Position numbers and translations under genes: made by a program. Positions 22,975-33,809 of a stretch of DNA of 64,000 nucleotides are shown one piece after another (within the stretch, counting starts at the first letter, position 1; each line of letters opens with the position of its first letter). The notes below the pieces were generated by a model that saw nothing but the letters and a program-made list of their open reading frames with translations, was not told where the DNA came from and did not search any database. The stretch covers positions 1-64,000 of the forward strand of contig JADGKB010000045.1 of the NCBI GenBank assembly GCA_027604185.1, read 5' to 3'. The DNA comes from Boothiomyces macroporosus. Its lineage: Eukaryota; Chytridiomycota; Chytridiomycetes; Rhizophydiales; Terramycetaceae.

Positions 22975-25900
22975 TCATAAAGCTAAATCGTCGTCTCTGC
23001 TAATTCCTCCAGCAATACCACGGTGGTAATTCGTATGTTCAATCTTTTGCAAACAAGAATTAACTAGCGCTGATGGCAAATATGCATTAATTTGGCTTTC
23101 TGGTAGTGATTTTACACTTTTAACAAACTAATATTAGATAAACTTACTTTATGCACCGCAATAACGATAGATGGGGTAGAATGAGCACCGTTTTGCTTTT
23201 CATTTTCTTGCTCCCATTCCGAGAATACAATAGTCGAAGTCACATGAAGGAATCTCCTGTACTGTTCTAAAATATCTGCCTTTGACTTTTTTCGAAGGGC
23301 ATTAATTGTACTCATCAGTGTTCCGAATGCGTACAATATTGCATGAGCGTTGTTTTCCATGCCTATTATTAAATTAATGTCACAATCAAAAGATGGGTTG
23401 AATATCGACTTTTCGCTGTTTATAAAATACAGGTTGGCTATTCCAAATGCAGCTGGCATCAGCGACCACAGCGCGGATATTTCCGCATCACTAGTTAAAG
23501 CCGAGAGTCCCCATTTTAGCATTCCATCTTGTGCTGATTTATTACCCATTTGGTTGGCAAGCACATGAATGGTTTTGAATTCATCCATATTAATATTAGG
23601 TTCCCGTAACAGATTGTCCACCATTCTAGTAACATACGGTATTTTTGATTCATATTTCGCTTTTGCGGCATTGGACAATAGATCTCTGAATTGTAGAATG
23701 AATCCCAATATCGTAGCTTCGTTTACAAAGTTTGACATGTACAAAAACTTTTTGTATTGGTCTCTCAAAATACGTCCTTCAAGTGGATTGATTTGCGACA
23801 GCAAATCCTTGTTGTGACCAATTATATCCTAAAGTTAGGCAAGTATACTTGTATAGCACTGGCTTGTACTGTCGCCATACGCACTAGCTTTTCTTCAAAG
23901 AACTGCATTCCTTCCAATCCAATCAAATCAAAAAGAGCCCTCACTTCATCTATTCCGGTATAGTATTCTGCTTGTACGGATGATGGAGCAATATTGCAAA
24001 ATGATTGATGAATTGGAGAGAAAACTGCGGTGCCACTGGCTGCTTTACTCACTATGAATTCACAATACCACTGAACTAGCGTGATGAGGAATGGCTGAAT
24101 TGTGTTTTGTTGTACTGCCAATCCTTTGTTTCTTTGGGCTTTATTATTGAGCTCAAACACCAGCTCATTTGGCATCCCGGATGCAAATCTCTTTGCTCTA
24201 CAGTTTAGCTATTCATCTACTTTTCATGATCCAATTGATCTAACCATACATCCCGCAAGATATTCTTTACGTTAACACCTGTGATTCTACACAAGTAGTT
24301 CATTCCATTCATGTAATTTCTAATCTCTTTCAAAAATACTGTTGGTCTTTTAATATCGAATGACATGATATCAACCCCACCAGTTCCACAATTTTCCTTT
24401 GTTATCAAAATATCATTCAAATAGATTCCTTGATTCAAAAACCTTTAATCAATTGGATATTACATTCTAAACTTTGTACACAACGAATCTAAAAAGAATT
24501 CGAAAGGATGAAAGACGACATCGTAAATTGGAATTCCACCATACAGAAAAACATCCATCAGATTTAAAAGGATTGATCGCTCTTCTTCAATTACCTGCAA
24601 GAGCTTTGGATCATCTTCCCTATTTGATGGCTCAGGTATCCTATGCTTCTTTATCGTCTTTTTTGTCAACAATCCTTGTTCTGGAGGAGCCGAAGCAATA
24701 TGCAAGTTTACCCTATTTGCCAAGTCATGAGCAATCAGCACTGCAAATTGTCCGTAAACTGAAAAGAATTCAGTGGCATAGCACATTGTATGGCTCTGTA
24801 CATGAGGCCCATCATATGTCCAAGTAACAGGAATATTTTCGTTAAAGTCGGTTGCAATAAGACCATAGGCTACACTGTACTTTACAGCATCTCCACCAAT
24901 CTCGTAAATTTCTTTCATATGTTCATGCAACGCGTTTTGCTTGTAGTAGAGCAATTTCCAACTGCTGTGTTCAGAAACATAAAGAGAGAAGTCATCTACC
25001 CAGCACGAAACTTGGTAAAACCTTTCCATTTGCTCCTTGAACCCATCGATTTTAGTTTTTAGCGCTTTTCCATTGAACGCCAAAAATGCTTGCAATCGTA
25101 GCCAATTCATTCTTATTCCGTGGAAATCAGACTCTTGCAATGGCGACCGACAAGTTTCCATCAACTGCTTGATTATTTCCATTTCTGGGACATTCAAATC
25201 AGACGAAAGATCCTCAAAATTGGTTTTTAAAAAGTCTGATAAGCTTGCATATAAATGTTCAATCTCAGACACTAAATACTCTTGTAACTCTAGGTGTTAA
25301 AGGATTTAACCTCGTTTTGATTGGATAATTGCGGTCCAAATTGCTTTGTGAAGCCAAATTAATTCTGCAATTGAATAATCAAAAGTTTTTTGTTGTTTCC
25401 CTTTTAGCGGGTTTCCAATCGGATCCAAGTCGTAATTATCAAAGTAATAGCATACTTCATCCTTGCAGGCTGAGAGCGTATAGATTATTTTCTTGGCGTT
25501 AATCAGGAATTACTGGAAAATGTTTAAAGCCAAGTTTGGCTTTGGCTGCTGACAAGATACTACGGAGTTGTATTACCAGACTTTTTCTTACTTGCTGATG
25601 GTATTCCTTCAGTTGACCACTCGCCGATACTAAATCTTGCTTGAGTGATTTTAGCTTTTGAATCTTTAAATTGTCTTTTGATATCTGCTCAATTTCACCG
25701 TACAAGCTGTAGCATTCATCCCGCACGAGATTTATGGAATTACGGGTGCCAAGTATAGTCTTTACTGTATCAGCTAATTCAGCACTAGGATTAACCAAAA
25801 ATCCAATCAGCATAATCTCTGATAGTGTTTGTGTTGAATAAGGACTGAACTTTTCTCGTGAATGGTCACTTTCGGCTAGAACATCCCAAATTTCAGATCC

Positions 25901-26685
25901 TGGGGAATCAGACAGTTTGGAGGAAAGCATAGATGTTAAACCCTGAAGGGTGTTGTTGAAAGTAGGGAGGATTGGTGCCAACATGGTCTGCAATGTAGCA
26001 ATTGGTCTTTCGTGTAATTTGAAGAACTGCACGATGCTGAATTAGCAGAGCTTACCTATTCCAATTGGGGGTGTTGGTTTCCCCGGATGTGATTTGATAG
26101 GCTTTACTGTACAGATATACTACTACTTTTTTCAACGGCGAAATTGACGAAGCCAATAAAAGTAACTTTGCGATATTGGTCAGCAATTCAAAGAATGTTA
26201 TCACAAGCTCAGTGTGGGTTTCCACCTGGATTAACAAATCGCCTTACAATTAATCGAAACTTGCTCACTCCAAGTAGCACAGGTGTAGCAAGGTCGATAT
26301 AATCTGCAATAGCACCAAATACATCGTAATAGGGCTTTAAATCTCGTAGTATTTCTTCCGAGTTTTGAAAAATTGACAAATCCTTTTCTTTAATATCTGT
26401 AGATTCTGGAAATTTCTTTAGCTTGTTTTGTAAATTGGCCACTTGCGGATCCATGAAAATTAAAAGTCTTGCTAACGGTGGTCTAGCTGGAGCTTCTGGT
26501 TTGATAACTGTACCGCGATATGTAATTGTTAAATCTGGCGAGCCTCCTTTAATCAGGATGTCTGATGAGGGAGCAGTTTCCTGATCAAGTGTTTTCTTTA
26601 CAGAGTGTAGCGCTGCTAGTAGCGTATTGGCTTGCTTGGATAGGACAAAAGCATGGTCTGCCCACTTTGTTATATCCGATGCCAT
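22975..26685 (-). CDS. NCKAP1: NCKAP1/HEM (Nap1), WAVE/SCAR regulatory complex subunit
   Basis: Nine exons: 26248-26685, 26056-26225, 25514-26036, 25311-25491, 24464-25289, 24221-24442, 23849-24197, 23148-23828 and 22975-23127. The introns are 22, 19, 22, 21, 21, 23, 20 and 20 nt. The product has 1180 residues, close to animal NCKAP1 (about 1130). Colinear landmarks include GIRMNWLRLQAF (GMRLDWFRLQAY in animals), a Phe/Pro-rich PIYDVVFHPFEFF segment, LIGLEGMQFFEEKL and ATILGFILQFRDL. All phases agree. NCKAP1 scaffolds the WRC that links Rac to Arp2/3-driven lamellipodia or pseudopods. Its presence implies an actin-crawling stage. Confidence 0.9.
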
Positions 26686-26819
26686 TAGACGCGTTTTAGA
26701 AAAAAGATGTATGTAATGCCATGAAAAAAGCACATTTAACCCAGCATAATACAACTCTACTATAGCTGGTTTCGAGATGCTCAGAGAGACTGTAATTATA
26801 CAGCAATTTATTATATAAT

Positions 26820-27329
26820 TTAATTATGTCTAGTACGATGCATGTAGGTTTCGATTGCAGCAGAAAAGGCAGCAAATCCAACACATCCGATACCCATTGC
26901 CTGCACACCAGCTAATATTAGAAGTGATTTACCAGTTCGACTTAAAAATGCCCCGGTAAAGCAACCAGACAGTAATTGATTATATTGATCGTCTTTTCCT
27001 CTAATGGTTTCAATAGCACATTCTGAAGATACAAAAATTGCAGTCAAAACTCCAAATGACTTTGCTGAAGACATTGCTTTGGCTCCCATTTCTTTAAACG
27101 TAATTGCGGTCTGTTCCCTAACACTTAATCGCAAGAATTTGTCATCCAGTGCATTATCCGCTGAAGACATGAATAGTCCAAACAATCCTCCCATTGCAAA
27201 TCCTGAAGTTAAAAATTACAAACCCATAGCTGCACCGATAAGAGTCTTTGCCGGACAGGAATTCATTAATTCCTGCTGCGCAAACTTCATTGCTTTCAAC
27301 TGCATCATTTCTTCCTGGTCCTGCGACAT
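26820..27329 (-). CDS. TIM22: TIM22, inner-membrane carrier translocase channel
   Basis: Exons 27224-27329 and 26820-27202, one 21-nt intron, 162 residues. Four hydrophobic segments rich in small residues belong to the Tim17/22/23 family. The spliced GAAMGFAMGGLFGLFMSS segment and the Cys-containing NSCPAKTLIG start match TIM22, as does FGVLTAIFVSSECAIETIRGKDD (a SECxIExxRxKxD signature). TIM22 inserts metabolite carriers and Tim proteins in the inner membrane. Length agrees with the family (about 190). Confidence 0.92.
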
Positions 27330-27372
27330 TTTTGTAAAAAAAAGATTAGAAATGAATATATGAATGAGCAAT

Positions 27373-27753
27373 TTATTTTTTGGACCCGCTGAATAGCCAA
27401 ATTAGAATAAATAGAGCAACGATTCCTCCCACAATTGTGGTCATCTTGCGGCCATACGGTGTGTTCATTACCAATGCAAGCTTTCGGCCCGTTCTGGTAA
27501 TGTCGGAGGATATATTGTCAAACGATGTCCCCATATTGTCCAGCACGCTGCGTTAGTATATAATTACACATGGTCATCTTCTATTCTGCCCTGCATTTGC
27601 AGCGTAATTTGCTTGATTCTCGAGACTTTATCAGCCAGACCTCCTGCCAATCCATCCGTTTGACTCTCCAATAACCTCTCATTCTGCTCGTTTCTTATGC
27701 GATTATCCCAATCGTTATTTCTAGTTTAAGTTGATTGTTAACCTGTTGTTCAT
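27373..27753 (-). CDS. BET1/SFT1-like Qc-SNARE
   Basis: An 11-nt first exon (27743-27753), then 27568-27720 and 27373-27547 (introns 22 and 20 nt), 112 residues. A helical SNARE motif of about 55 residues (LADKVSRIKQITLQMQGRIE ... VVLDNMGTSFDNIS) is followed by a C-terminal membrane anchor (TTIVGGIVALFILIWLF) and a short SGSKK tail. Size and order fit Bet1/Sft1 SNAREs of ER-Golgi and intra-Golgi traffic. By alignment the usual ionic-layer Gln position is Asp. The donor could shift two bases, but only the 20-nt intron keeps the frame. Confidence 0.8.
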
Positions 27754-27813
27754 TGCGCCGTCAAAATTTTCGTCAGTGTTTTCAAGGTAAATAAAAAAGC
27801 CTATTTCGTCCCT

Positions 27814-27996
27814 TTGTTTAAACGACTAGCAAACCATAGTAAAGATTTATGCGGTGCTTTATTGCTGGATATCGTGTCGCGAACCAATCCTTACTTTCCT
27901 TCTGTAGAAATAAGCCGATGTATCTCGGATTTCAAATCCACCTCCTTTGAAAATGAAACCGAGCACTCTAATGCGTTAGCTAGATGGGGACATTAA
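27814..27996 (+). CDS. Possible small gene or exon, unassigned
   Basis: About 60 codons lie open on the plus strand between two minus-strand genes, ending RWGH. There is no ATG at the 5' end (the frame opens with TTG) and no clear splice donor to join. The composition looks protein-like (LCGALLLDIVSRTNPYFPSVEI), but I recognise no family and coding status is uncertain. Confidence 0.25.
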   Translation: MFKRLANHSKDLCGALLLDIVSRTNPYFPSVEISRCISDFKSTSFENETEHSNALARWGH

Positions 27997-28069
27997 GTAT
28001 TATTTCCTGCTGTCCATTCACCAACTCACCCATCTCAAAAATGAAAAAACGGATAGGTACATGTTATAT

Positions 28070-29947
28070 TTATACAACCATCAACTTTTGTTTCTCAAGT
28101 TCTTGCTTCTGCTTTAATTTCTCCATCTGACGCTGTTTTGAGAATTCTTGTTTGGCTCCGAACCGGTATTTGGTAATCAAGTCTGCAGCTGTTCCTCTAT
28201 TAAAATCACCTTTAATACCACTTTGGGATAATAGTTTCTGTTGACCAGGTGTCATATCAAGGTACCGCCAACTAGCAGCCCAAGACAGACTTTGTGCTCC
28301 GAAATATCCAATTTTATCTACAATGTATTGATCCAGCCCTTGGACTGCTGATGCAAATGAGTCGTGTCTCAATATTTCTTTGGGAGCAGACTTATAATGG
28401 CCGTGCGAAGTTCTGCTATATCCATAAAACAGTTTGTTTTCCTTTTGTTCCATATAGATCGTTTCATTCTTCAGGTACACAAAAATTACCCATTTTTCTG
28501 GGCCAACTCTAACCCAAGCGAGCTTGGAGTATTTCCTGATAAAGTTAGAGTCAGATTCAAGCGACCGGACAGAAAATGGATTGCCAAAAGGAATAACAGA
28601 AATGGTAACTTCATCCAATTCGTAACCAGATGGATCAGGCAAACTCGTATTACTTTCCAAGTTTGAAACAACTTCTTTTATCTTTGATGATAGTTTATCA
28701 AAATTAATCGTTATTTACCGTTCATAATACAATCAGGATTTAATCCCAATAAAGTGGGTATCGTGGCTCTCATCATATTCGAATCGATTGTGTCTACGAA
28801 ATCCAAGACTAAACAATACTCTTTTCCTTCATGCAGCCGCATACCTCTTCCTAGCATCTGTTGTAGTAGCACCCCTGATTTTGTAGGTCTAGCCATCAAT
28901 AAACAATCTATATTTGGAATGTCTACACCTTCAGTAATTATTCCACAATTTATCAACACTGGGATCCTTTTTTCTTTGAAATCTATCAAGATTTGTTCTC
29001 TCTGATCTTGAGGTGTATTTCCATGAATTCCAACAGCTAGAATGCCATTGTCGATGAATTCTTGCACCAAGTTTTGAATATGTTGCACGTTCACTGCAAA
29101 TACTAAAGTGGATTTGATAGTGTGAGATTGTAACTGATCTAAATATGTTGCAACGACAACCTTATTTCGAATTGGTGTATCAACTCTGGCAGCCAATTCC
29201 TTTAAATTGTAATCTCCATTTTGTGTTGCAATCTTTCCTAGGTTGACATCAGTTCGTATAGTCTTGATCGTAAGGTCACATAGGTAGCCATCATTGATCA
29301 TTTCAAATACAGGCAATTGAAACACAATCTTTTCAAAAGTTGGAGACAAACTGATCCCATCATGCCTTCGCAGAGTAGCTGAACAGCCCCAAACTTTGAT
29401 ATGACTTTCTTGGTCATAAACTTTGAAATATTCCAGTACTCGTTGATAAGTCGACGCTGTTGCATGATGCGCCTCGTCAATTATTATACATTTGAACTCT
29501 TCAGGAATATATCTTTCCAATCGTTCTGATCCAATTCGTCCTAGTGTTGCAACGCTTGCAAGTAATACCTGGCTGTCATTTTCCGGTTTCCTATTCCCCT
29601 GGTCTATGCTGATTTTCTGAGTCAAACTGGTATTACAATATCTGGGCTAAATCTCTTTATAGTTTTGTAAGCTTGAAATAACAGCTCTTGGCTAATGTTA
29701 CAGATGGTATACCGATGAGCAAGCACCAGTACTTTATTTGCATTCCGGTTTGGGCTTTTGATCAGTGGTATCAAATTGGAGAATATCACAGTCTTTCCGC
29801 TGCCTTAATCAGGTGAATATTACCAACAGGCAGAGATACGGCTATCCTCTTCAGACCTGCATCAAAGTGTTTCAGCGATTCCTGAATACATTCATGCTGG
29901 TAGTCACGTAATGTTGACACGCAGCGAATGACTCTTCTGACAAACAT
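28070..29947 (-). CDS. IRC3-like mitochondrial superfamily 2 helicase
   Basis: Exons 29824-29947, 29713-29803, 29637-29691, 28719-29616 and 28070-28674 (introns 20, 21, 20, 44 nt), 590 residues. The N-terminus MFVRRVIRCVSTLRDYQHEC is a likely mitochondrial presequence followed by the Q-motif region. Walker A LPVGSGKT is assembled across an intron. DEAH, SATLRR, GILAVGIHGNT, TEGVDIP and QMLGRGMR are motifs II to VI. The C-terminal IRC3 extension is present. Irc3 is needed for mtDNA maintenance in yeast. The last intron may instead be a 20-nt GT-TG intron (28699-28718), which would keep eight more residues in the same frame. Confidence 0.85.
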
Positions 29948-29973
29948 TTACAATTTTCTCCAAATTTTTTTGA

Positions 29974-32051
29974 ATGAACTCTGAGATATTCTTGGCAGAG
30001 CTGAATGAAATACTGCAGCGGCCAATCAACTCGACAGAATTTCTATCGCAAGTAACGGATATTCAAGTGGATTTGTTAAATTATCAAAATAAACGAAGAA
30101 AATTAAAGGAGCTTGGAAAACTCATTGCCATTGACTTGGAGTTTGAAAGAAAAGAAGCTGCCGATCTTTCAGACACTAAAGATTTCCAAGTTGATTTATC
30201 AGATATATTTGACACTCAAGAAAATTATTCAATGGATGCAAGTGAACAAACAGATCAAAAAACAATTGCTGGAGAACTTGATGATGAATTGGAAGTAGAA
30301 GAGTGTGTGGAAGAGGGAATAGTCAATTCCTGTGGTGATCATCCAGTCAACCCTACCCCACATTCGTCGCCATTGGAACTAGTCACCATGAAGGTTCTGT
30401 CTCTACCAAAAAAAGACAACGGGATATATATTGCAGGCTCTGAAAAATGTGAACTGTCTCCAAAGGAAGATGATCATGTCTGTCCAACTTCTATAGTAGA
30501 CTCTCCCCGTCAATTGCATATTGTTCCTGAACTTTCGCACAAAGACAATACCGCAGTAACTATTCAACTGGACAGGAAAAGAAAAGAGACTGAAGAATTC
30601 ACTCAACATCTACCACTGCCGCCTTCAATGCTGGACAGACGACAACACCAATTCTATTTGGAATGTTTAAACAACAATCAATTTCTCCAAAACAATATGA
30701 CCAAATTTAAGGAAATTGACGAAATTGTCAAACAGGAACGATTTCATTACGCAATAATTTCGCAGGCTATACTATCGATCAACAGATCTGTTTTTGAAAA
30801 ACTTTCTGTACGAGCGGAAGATTTCTACAGGGTAACATTATCGCTAATAATAGATGAAGCTAACTGAACGATTTAAAAGAGTTTCTGAAGACTATAATAT
30901 GAATATGCAGTGTATAAAATGCATTGATATGGAAAAGGATTACACCAGAGGTAATGTTTTACAATACAAGGAAACTCTTTTAAAATTGGGCATATGTGGT
31001 AAAGTATCAAGAAATATCAATGTCAAATTGAATGCTGAAATTCAAAAGGTAAACTTTGGCTAACGCAGATCTCTCCACCAGTAATGACAATGGATTTGAA
31101 CTTAGAAATGCTGTTAAAAGATAATGATATTGATATTGCAATGAGCTCTTCTAGTTTAAACGCGCTGATATCTGCTGTTGCTGATTCGCCTGGATTTGAA
31201 ATTCCAATTGTGATAAAGATTGTCCAGCAGAGACATAAAGCAACCAAGGTTATACTTTTTGACAAATCACTAGCGATGACCAAGCAAACCTGTCGAGATA
31301 AAATGCAAAAGTATTACAAGAATGCTCTAAAACAATTTAACAAAGAAAAGGGAGAGTTATGGTATAATGTATGGAAATTTGGTAAATTTAACATATTATT
31401 ACGTACTAGACAAGAAAGTCAAATGGAAATTGATGGACAGATCAGAAATGTGAACCCTCAAGTCAAACTAGAGTACCTTCCATCGACGGGCCAAGAAGTA
31501 ATTACAGAGTACGAAAAGATAAAGTGGTGGGCATCTACATTTATAAAACCAAATGCAACACTAATGCTGGCCAGTGTCCACCCAGAGACAGATACGATAA
31601 TTGATAATCAAGAAAAACGAATGGATCAATTGATTGAAGATGGTAATTTTCCTATTCCTTACACGAATGGTTTGTATGAGATATTTAACGAATTACAAAG
31701 GTAATTTTTATTAATGATAGGTTACAGCCGGGTATGTATTACATTGCCAAGAAACAAAGGGGTAAAAAGATTTCTATATTTGAAACTACTAGCACCAAAA
31801 CAAAGTATTTTCCGAATGAATTGATCATTACTGGGAATCCAGTAACTCCCATGCCAATGTACAAGTGGCGGGAGGCACACATTCCTTACACCTTCCCGCC
31901 AAACGACTTTGCACCGACCGGAAAGATTCGCTTACCTTTCAAGGTATGTAACCAATACTTGAAAGGAAAGAAATGCAAAGGCTGTCAGTTTGCGCACGTA
32001 AAATACCAAGATTATCAAAAAGTGTTCCAAAATTCGAGATTTATAATTTAA
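29974..32051 (+). CDS. ICE2/NARG2-like little elongation complex subunit
   Basis: Exons 29974-30831, 30854-31048, 31069-31700 and 31721-32051 (introns 22, 20, 20 nt), 671 residues. The N-terminal half is acidic and disordered. The C-terminal half carries the NARG2_C-type core: LWYNVWKFGKFNILLRTR, then QVKLEYLPSTGQEVITEYE and a SVHPE segment. These align in order with animal ICE2, which supports Pol II transcription of snRNA genes with ELL. The last 40 residues form a CCCH-like zinc knuckle (C-x8-C-x2-C-x3-H: CNQYLKGKKCKGCQFAH) that I do not associate with animal ICE2. The ATG is 26 bp from the divergent IRC3 ATG. Confidence 0.7.
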
Positions 32052-32066
32052 TAGATTTATTATACA

Positions 32067-32285
32067 TTAAAGAGTGTACTGGCTGACTCCGTACATTAAC
32101 ATTTTCCTAGCATTCTCCATATCCTCCAAATCAACTTCAACTTCATTGTCATCTCCCCAAATCAAAAGGTAAGGGATTTCCACGAACGCCGTGTATAGAA
32201 GTGATCGGATATCATCTGGCTCTTCCTTTGGCTTGAACTCTTCCTGCTTTGGTTTATTGACTCGTAGAACAAATGTTTCGCTCAT
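32067..32285 (-). CDS. Small acidic protein, family member 1 (unknown function)
   Basis: Single exon, 72 residues, starting MSETFVLRVNKPKQ. The core LLYTAFVEIPYLLIWGDDNE is followed by an acidic helix (EVDLEDMENARKMLMYG). It is clearly related to the 73-residue protein at 33546-33767, with the same length, start (MSE), AFVEIPY core, acidic loop and Met-rich helix. I do not recognise the family. Conservation between two copies argues that both are real genes. Confidence 0.65.
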   Translation of the reverse strand: MSETFVLRVNKPKQEEFKPKEEPDDIRSLLYTAFVEIPYLLIWGDDNEVEVDLEDMENARKMLMYGVSQYTL

Positions 32286-32855
32286 TAAGATAAAAAACGG
32301 ATAAATGCTGTTTTAAACTTTAGGAGGGGGTCAAACCCGATGTGGCAAAGAACTCTATGGAATGACAGCGACAGGAAACAACGGGTCTGTAGGTTATCTT
32401 GAGTGAGTATTAGAAGAATATGCTTGCATCTCCGCCGAGGTATATAAATGAATATTTAAATATTTTGGAAAGCATAGCTGGATAGCCGCTCTCCGCCGAA
32501 CCCGATGACTCAAAAACTTTTTTAAGAATGGGCAAATGAGAATTAAGCAAGTGACCATGATCAACAACTATCAATGTACGCATTGACATGAGTTTTTCGT
32601 TGCATGAATGACTGATTTCTAGTCGAGGGAAATACTTTTCCGGAAATGCTCAATACTAACACTCGATAAAACCGCCTTTGTGTCTGTAATTTACACTGCT
32701 GCCAATACAAAAAGAACAAGTGCACATATAAACACTGAAAATTTATCGCAACCGATAAGATTGTTGGATTGGCAAACATTACGCCTCACGCATTAGGTCC
32801 GGAAGGTGGCAAACTGCAGGAATTGAAGCATGACTTGATTTAAGTTTCCTCAGAA
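32286..32855. other. Intergenic region with one unexplained open frame
   Basis: This is 570 bp. Near its right end a frame (32739-32843) reads like protein (ITPHALGPEGGKLQELKHDL) but has no start codon or obvious upstream exon. The rest shows no gene, tRNA or repeat. Confidence 0.4.
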
Positions 32856-33503
32856 ATGAACATTGGCAACAGAAACAACGAAAGAAGCGCTCAACACTAT
32901 TCATATTTAATGATTGTTCCAGGCGAAGCTGTCAACGCTGTACTTGAAAGCAAATCTGTAAAGAAATCGAAAGGAATCTATCATATTAAACAAGTTCCTT
33001 TTATAGCGGACAAAACTGTCTTTGAAATTTCAGGTAGCAATAAGGAAGCAGTGATGAAAATCGTTAAAGAAATATCAACATTGGTAGCTGGCAAACGGAA
33101 CCTCCAAGTAGAAGGAGATTCTTTGGTCTACAGCATACTGGTTCCATCAGAAGCCATGAACCTGGTGAGGAATAAATCCCAGCAGTTCAAAACCATGCCT
33201 GGGATAGTTTCCATTAACGCAAAAAGCGTTGGGTTGAACAGAGTCGTATGTTACATTTGTGGGTCAAGGGATGCAGTAAATGAAGTCGCAATGAAGATTG
33301 AAAAGTGTCTAGTACTTTCAAGAAAGCGCCTTTCGAATGACTCTCGTAAAATTCATTCTTATATTCCTACTCGTGGAGGAAGAGTTTTGACACCAGATCA
33401 AGTACATCCAGGAGTAAAGAAAGCCAAAAAGTATAGTAAAAAGTGGGAATACCAGCAAGATAGAATCAGAACTGTTCAGAATGCAATGAAACGCAAGGCA
33501 TGA
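32856..33503 (+). CDS. KH-like RNA-binding protein (tentative)
   Basis: Single exon, 215 residues. Two similar segments (VPGEAVNAVL...VPFIADKTVFEISGSNKEAV and VPSEAMNLVR...VGLNRVVCYICGSRDAV) look like tandem beta-alpha KH-type units with IxGxx-like turns. A strongly basic tail (SRKRL...KKAKKYSKKWEYQQDRIR) follows. This suggests RNA or ribosome association. It sits between the two small paralogous genes. Domain assignment rests on pattern only. Confidence 0.5.
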   Translation: MNIGNRNNERSAQHYSYLMIVPGEAVNAVLESKSVKKSKGIYHIKQVPFIADKTVFEISGSNKEAVMKIVKEISTLVAGKRNLQVEGDSLVYSILVPSEAMNLVRNKSQQFKTMPGIVSINAKSVGLNRVVCYICGSRDAVNEVAMKIEKCLVLSRKRLSNDSRKIHSYIPTRGGRVLTPDQVHPGVKKAKKYSKKWEYQQDRIRTVQNAMKRKA

Positions 33504-33545
33504 ATAAACTGGTTTTTGAATAAAACAAAACATGATTAATAAAGT

Positions 33546-33767
33546 TCATTCGTGTTCATTTGAATCAACAGTGGTATACCCCATATTAGTCTTCAAAGCC
33601 CAAAGCTCTGGGTTCATCTCCATCATCATTCTAGTTGTTTCGACCTGCTCCACTTCTTCGCCTTTTTCAAACAACATAATGTACGGAATCTCTACAAAAG
33701 CCGAATATAGAACACTGGAAATTTCGGAAAGCGTAGTCCAAATCGTCTCTTCTGCTTTTTCAGACAT
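33546..33767 (-). CDS. Small acidic protein, family member 2 (unknown function)
   Basis: Single exon, 73 residues. It shares AFVEIPYIMLFEKGEE, a VE-rich acidic loop and a Met-rich helix with the protein at 32067-32285, in the same order and strand. The tail (NMGYTTVDSNEHE) differs. The two copies flank the KH-like gene, so they are probably an old local duplication. No family recognised. Confidence 0.65.
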   Translation of the reverse strand: MSEKAEETIWTTLSEISSVLYSAFVEIPYIMLFEKGEEVEQVETTRMMMEMNPELWALKTNMGYTTVDSNEHE

Positions 33768-33809
33768 GTGGAAAAATTCAATGAAAATTATACACTGCGG
33801 TTTATTCGG

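Noticed and set aside
32788..32815. SRP RNA domain IV-like GTCCGGAAGG
   Set aside because: The 3' side lacks the conserved AGCAG bulge and the segment reads better as an open protein frame.
32745..32850. Upstream exon of the KH-like gene
   Set aside because: No GT donor in a compatible phase joins this frame to 32856.
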